Origin: Shewanella intestini
GTDB taxonomy: Bacteria > Pseudomonadota > Gammaproteobacteria > Enterobacterales > Shewanellaceae
Reading direction: 5' to 3'
Assembly (NCBI RefSeq): GCF_018221465.1
Contig: NZ_JAAIKR010000021.1
Span: forward strand, 1-38,584
DNA length: 38,584 nucleotides
The notes beneath the pieces are model-generated. The model saw nothing but the letters and a program-made list of their open reading frames with translations. It was not told where the DNA came from and did no database searches. The first letter of the stretch is position 1. Each line of letters begins with the position of its first letter. Shown here piece after piece: positions 34,953 to 38,584 of the stretch. A program made the position numbers and the translations under genes.

Positions 34953-37424
34953 CTACTTGATAGCTAAAAACTCACTTAACTGTTCTGGAGCCGCAGGTTT
35001 ACTAAAGAAATACCCCTGCACATAGTCACAACCGTTGTCGTTTAAAAAATCTATTTGCTGTTGCGTTTCCACCCCTTCAGCAATGACTTTAGTATCAATG
35101 GCATGCCCTAGCGCTATTACAGCTTTAGCAATAGCTTTATTGTCTGCATCAAACGGAATATCACGGATAAAAGATTGATCAATCTTTAATACATCAATCG
35201 GAAGATCTTTTAAGTAATTCATTGAAGAGAAACCGGTACCAAAATCATCAATACTTAATGTTACGCCCATTGACCGCAGGGTATTTAGCATAGTAATAAT
35301 TTTTTCTGGTTCGTGCATCATACTGGTTTCAGTGACTTCTAATTCAAGGTTTCTTGCAGGCAAACCTGTCTCTAGCAACGTCTTTTGAACTTGTTTAACA
35401 AAGTCGGAACGTTGCAATTGGAGACAGGCGACATTAACTGAAATTTTGCCGAACTGTTTTCCTTGATTTAACCACTCAACACCTTGACGACATGCTTTAT
35501 AAAGCACCCAAGAACCAATGTCGACAATTAAACCAATTTTTTCTGCAAGCGGTATAAACACCCCTGGTGAAATACGACCAAGCTCAGGATCATCCCAACG
35601 AATTAATGCTTCAAACCCAATAACCTCACGTGTCTTCAGGCACACTTTAGGTTGATAATGTAAATAAAACGCTTTGTTCGTTAAGGCTAAGTGTAAAGCG
35701 GTCTGAACTTTTAATTGCTCAACGGATGCTTGAGTCATAGATTCTGTATAGAAAGCGAAGTTGTTACGCCCATCAGATTTCGCACGATAAACAGCAGAGT
35801 CTGCATGTCGCAATAAACTGTCACTATCAGTACCGTCTGTAGGATAAATACTGACGCCCATACTCGCTGTTAGCCTCACAGGTTGTTTTTTTGACACATG
35901 AAATGGGTGTTCAAATACAGAGCGCAATAAATTAATGGTTGATGAAACGTCACCTGTACCACTGATTTTAGGTAATAAGATAGCGAACTCATCGCCCCCT
36001 ATGCGCGCAATAATATCAACTTTAGACAATGCATAAGTTAACCTATTTCCAAGCTCAACAATGATTTCATCACCAATTAAATGACCTAAGCTATCATTGA
36101 TATTTTTGAAAAAATCAACATCTAAAAAAATGACGGCTAATTGAGTTTGACTACGCTGCGCATGATTAATTTCTTGCTCAAGTGAGGTTCTAAACTGCAT
36201 TCGGTTTGGCAGTTGTGTTAACGGATCATAATAAGCCAGGTGCTTTAACTTCTCTTCAGTTTGCTTTTGATCTGAAATGTCAGCAAAAACGGCGACAAAA
36301 TAACTAATTTGTTTATTTTTAGTATAAACCGTACTCATAGTAACAAGTTGTGGAAATACCGAACCATTTTTACGCCTGTTCCAAATTTCACCGTGCCATT
36401 TCCCTGAGACAAGCAAAGTATTCCATAATTTTTGGTAAAAAAGGACATCATGCCTACCTGAACGTAATAATCGTGGATTTTGACCAATGACTTCATCACG
36501 TTGATAACCGGTAATGCGCGTAAAGGATTTATTGATATCAGTAATATTGCCGTCAGCATCAGTGATAATGACGCCTTCAACCGCATTCTCAAATACATTT
36601 GCAGCAAGTATCAACTGCTCTTCAGTTTTTTTGGTATGTTCTATGCTTCTTGAAAAACCAATAACCCCAATTAAATCACCATTAACATTAGTTAGCGGTG
36701 TTTTTACTGTTTCATGCCAAACTTTGCAGCCATGAAGATCAATAACTTCACACTCATCGACAATTGTTTTTTTACCTGCTGTAATCGCTTTATTATCGCC
36801 ATCCACAAATTTATTAGCCGTTCGCTCATCAAACAACATATTGTCTGTTTTGCCAATAATATCGATATGCTCCATATTCCAAGATTGCTTTACACTTTTG
36901 TTGCAAGCAATATATTTACCTTCGTGATTTTTAATCCACATATGTTCAGAAAAAGAATCAAGAAAATCTTGAATTTTAATAGAATAATCAATCTCTATAT
37001 CTTGCTTAAAAACAGCATCACTAGGCTTATCCGTCTTTAGTTTCGCAAGAATATTTACGGTAATAACACCTGCAAGAGCAGCTGTTTTGTGTTGAATTTT
37101 CTCTAATAATTGCTCATCGACTTCCCGAAGTTGGCTACAAATCAAATGTCCCCAGATACTGCCTGCATGAGGTTCCAGTTTGTGTACAGTAACATCATCT
37201 GTCAATAATGGTGTCGCAGGCCTTATTTCATTACGACAACTGACTAGATTAACCTCATTATGTAAAGAGGATAAATTATCCTTAAAATCACAGCTTGATA
37301 CCACGACTTGGCTACTGTCATCAATTAAGGAATATTGGCATAAAGAAACACATACACCATAGTCATTTAATAAAGCGTTAAAATAGGATTGCCATATTTC
37401 AACTTGCAACGGTTCGATTAACAT
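34953..37424 (-). CDS. PAS-PAS-GGDEF-EAL cyclic-di-GMP turnover protein
   Basis: An 823-residue signalling protein without membrane helices. An N-terminal region of about 150 residues matches nothing I know. Two PAS domains follow (about 165-275 and 280-395). The GGDEF domain has intact IGGDEF near residue 475. The EAL domain (about 575-820) has intact EALIRW near 605, with NVACLQLQ, EVTETSMM, DDFGTGFSS and AEGVET. Both catalytic sites look complete, so it may make and degrade c-di-GMP. The inhibitory site RxxD upstream of GGDEF reads SKVD, so product inhibition is probably lost. A TATAAT on the minus strand (37578-37583) may be its -10. Confidence 0.93.
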   Translation of the reverse strand: MLIEPLQVEIWQSYFNALLNDYGVCVSLCQYSLIDDSSQVVVSSCDFKDNLSSLHNEVNLVSCRNEIRPATPLLTDDVTVHKLEPHAGSIWGHLICSQLREVDEQLLEKIQHKTAALAGVITVNILAKLKTDKPSDAVFKQDIEIDYSIKIQDFLDSFSEHMWIKNHEGKYIACNKSVKQSWNMEHIDIIGKTDNMLFDERTANKFVDGDNKAITAGKKTIVDECEVIDLHGCKVWHETVKTPLTNVNGDLIGVIGFSRSIEHTKKTEEQLILAANVFENAVEGVIITDADGNITDINKSFTRITGYQRDEVIGQNPRLLRSGRHDVLFYQKLWNTLLVSGKWHGEIWNRRKNGSVFPQLVTMSTVYTKNKQISYFVAVFADISDQKQTEEKLKHLAYYDPLTQLPNRMQFRTSLEQEINHAQRSQTQLAVIFLDVDFFKNINDSLGHLIGDEIIVELGNRLTYALSKVDIIARIGGDEFAILLPKISGTGDVSSTINLLRSVFEHPFHVSKKQPVRLTASMGVSIYPTDGTDSDSLLRHADSAVYRAKSDGRNNFAFYTESMTQASVEQLKVQTALHLALTNKAFYLHYQPKVCLKTREVIGFEALIRWDDPELGRISPGVFIPLAEKIGLIVDIGSWVLYKACRQGVEWLNQGKQFGKISVNVACLQLQRSDFVKQVQKTLLETGLPARNLELEVTETSMMHEPEKIITMLNTLRSMGVTLSIDDFGTGFSSMNYLKDLPIDVLKIDQSFIRDIPFDADNKAIAKAVIALGHAIDTKVIAEGVETQQQIDFLNDNGCDYVQGYFFSKPAAPEQLSEFLAIK

Positions 37425-38030
37425 TACTCACTCTTTACAATGCTTTAATAACAAGGTTTTAAATAACATAAATTAAGCAGCATTATAAGCATCTGTAAAA
37501 ACAGTAAATATAATAAAGTGGTACATTTTAGTAACCATTTAAACTTCTGCGAGCAAAATCTCTTTTTAGACTGCGCCATTATACACGGTAGCAACATATA
37601 GCTATAACTAAATGGGTATATTTGTAACATCCATATTTAGTCATTTCCCCTAAATTCATATAATAACGGCGACATTCACAAAGAGATAAAAAGAAGTCAA
37701 TTGCGAAAAATGGTTCGCTTTATCACCAAAAAATCAAATGGAACAACAATTAATCATCGCGGTTGATAGAGCTCACAAGATACCAGACTTCAGTCTTTGT
37801 AACGTGGGAATTTAGATACAGAAGCTGTACATGTCGTATGTCATAGCTGAAACGATATTAATAACAAAAAAGAACAAATTACGTTGGATGTTATTACTCT
37901 AGTGATGCCCATCTCAGAAGTCTATATCTACGAAATTTTTCACGAAAAGGCCGTAAATTTTGGCAAAATAATGCAACATTTAAGATGCGAGTCTAAGCAT
38001 AGAAGAAGGTCTTTTTCACAGATGACAGGC
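37425..38030. other. Non-coding region between the GGDEF-EAL gene and the rrn repeats
   Basis: About 600 AT-rich bases with no supported gene. A minus-strand TATAAT at 37578-37583 with a poor -35 may serve the GGDEF-EAL gene. Short frames here have no ribosome site, and those on the right run into the rRNA-derived repeats. Confidence 0.4.
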
Positions 38031-38035
38031 GTAAA

Positions 38036-38112
38036 TAGTCCCATTGCGTTAACAATGGGCTTATCACACTCTTTCGAGTTGCCTTTGTTAGGTGCGCGAC
38101 TGGAAATAGCCA
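38036..38112 (-). repeat. Decayed 5S-end/terminator unit A
   Basis: It contains a damaged terminator hairpin CCCATTG, CGTTAA, CAATGGG (38040-38059), the shared box TCACACTCTTTCGAGTTGC, and a relic of the 5S 3' end (GCGCGACTGGAAATAGCC). It is the most diverged of four copies and farthest from the intact 5S gene. Confidence 0.8.
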
Positions 38113-38182
38113 TCTTTATCATTAGCTAATTAGCTTTGTTGGCCCACGGTAAAGGACAAGATAATTCAACTTTCACAAATGT

Positions 38183-38268
38183 CAGACGCAAATAAGCCCA
38201 TTGCGTTAGTAATGGGCTTATCACACTCTTTCGAGTTGCTTTTGTTAAGCGCGCGGCTGGAAATGACC
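38183..38268 (-). repeat. Decayed 5S-end/terminator unit B
   Basis: CAGACGCAAAT, then hairpin arms AAGCCCATT/AATGGGCTT (38194-38219), the TCACACTCTTTCGAG box and the 5S relic GCGCGGCTGGAAATGACC. The T run that makes unit D a terminator is broken. Confidence 0.85.
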
Positions 38269-38303
38269 TGCTGTGTATGCGTAACCCCCCTATTCTCAAA
38301 CCC

Positions 38304-38389
38304 CAGACGCAAATAAGCCCATTGCGTTAGCAATGGGCTTATCACACTCTTTCGAGTTGCTTTTGTAAGGAACGCGACTGGAAATGACC
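38304..38389 (-). repeat. Decayed 5S-end/terminator unit C
   Basis: CAGACGCAAAT, hairpin arms AAGCCCATTG/CAATGGGCTT (38315-38340), the TCACACTCTTTCGAG box and the relic AACGCGACTGGAAATGACC. The spacer between units C and D resembles that between A and B, so a two-unit block was probably duplicated. Confidence 0.85.
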
Positions 38390-38467
38390 ATCGTTATCAT
38401 TAGCTAATTAGATTTGTTGAGCAATGGTAGAGGACAAGATAATTCTACTTTCACAAAGCCCAGACGT

Positions 38468-38497
38468 AAAAAAGCCCATTGCGTTAACAATGGGCTT
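38468..38497 (-). terminator. Terminator of the rrn operon (unit D)
   Basis: On the minus strand AAGCCCATTG, TTAACG, CAATGGGCTT (10-bp arms) is followed by TTTT. It lies about 25 bases after the 5S 3' end. It is the intact member of the repeated unit. Confidence 0.9.
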
Positions 38498-38519
38498 ATC
38501 ACACTCTTTCGAGTAATTT

Positions 38520-38584
38520 GGCGCCTGGAAATGACCTACTCTCACATAGGGAGACCCTACACTACCATCGGCGATACTGTGTTT
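38520..38584 (-). rRNA. rrf: 5S rRNA, 3' part, truncated by window edge
   Basis: On the minus strand the bases read as the 3' half of a gammaproteobacterial 5S rRNA: AGTATCGCCGATGGTAGTGT, GGGTCTCCCTATGTGAGAGTA and GGTCATTTCCAGGCGCC. The 3' end is estimated within about 3 bases. The rest of the rrn operon must lie to the right of the window. Confidence 0.95.

Noticed and set aside
37884-38129. 81-codon frame near the right edge
   Set aside because: Its second half is the decayed terminator/5S unit, and no ribosome site precedes the ATG.
38036-38500. CRISPR or mobile-element repeats at the right edge
   Set aside because: The repeated pieces are the rrn terminator hairpin and 5S 3'-end relics, few in number and diverged; there are no cas genes or transposase.

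Overview
The window looks like core chromosome of a low-GC marine gammaproteobacterium, most probably Shewanella. The supporting evidence is an intact tol-pal operon downstream of ybgC, the motY/rnt divergent pair typical of Vibrio and Shewanella, CysB, DUF2986 and DUF1289 proteins, and a 5S rRNA end of Shewanella/Vibrio type. Species level is inference only. Nothing here looks like a phage, insertion sequence, integron or CRISPR array.

Left edge (1-890): a minus-strand cluster of three tRNA-Lys(UUU) genes, the first cut by the window edge. The spacers hold decayed copies of the tRNA 5' half, and a strong stable-RNA promoter lies upstream. 890-6120: the minus-strand operon ybgC-tolQ-tolR-tolA-tolB-pal-cpoB, the envelope-constriction machine, with a good sigma-70 promoter in front of ybgC. 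6120-7050: about 0.9 kb without a conventional gene. It holds a candidate structured small RNA with a strong terminator, a dyad and a possible 24-residue peptide. 7058-8800: motY, with a near-perfect sigma-28 (FliA) promoter, is divergent from rnt. Then follow a 2-Cys peroxiredoxin (-), a Na+/H+ antiporter (+), upp (-), purM-purN (+) and cysB (-). Uracil salvage and purine synthesis stand back to back, and each promoter carries an inverted repeat.

15.3-20.4 kb: a membrane-anchored coiled-coil protein, a perfect 12-copy 9-bp tandem repeat, asnB, two small GNAT proteins, a DUF1289 protein and a DUF445 membrane protein. 20.7-29.0 kb: a large AsmA-like DUF748 protein, a membrane-tethered glutaredoxin-like protein, a small lipoprotein, DUF2986, a MATE exporter co-transcribed with a voltage-gated-type K+ channel, an L,D-transpeptidase and YecM. 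29.1-34.8 kb: divergent secreted peptidase genes (amidohydrolase and S9 prolyl-oligopeptidase type) share a 0.5-kb regulatory region with three short dyads. They are followed by an M23 endopeptidase and an unusual tandem-domain PTPS/QueD-like protein. 34.9-37.4 kb: a PAS-PAS-GGDEF-EAL protein for cyclic-di-GMP turnover.

Right edge (37.4-38.6 kb): the 3' end of a minus-strand 5S rRNA gene, hence an rrn operon entering from the right. It is followed by its terminator and three further decayed copies of the 5S-3'-end/terminator unit. Both edges thus show stable-RNA operons with tandem, decaying partial duplications.

The most interesting non-standard signals are the candidate sRNA at about 6616-6767, the two stable-RNA decay arrays, the 9-bp tandem repeat, and the PTPS-like protein whose two halves seem to carry complementary parts of the active site. 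I see no convincing undescribed multi-gene system; most of the window is ordinary housekeeping sequence.
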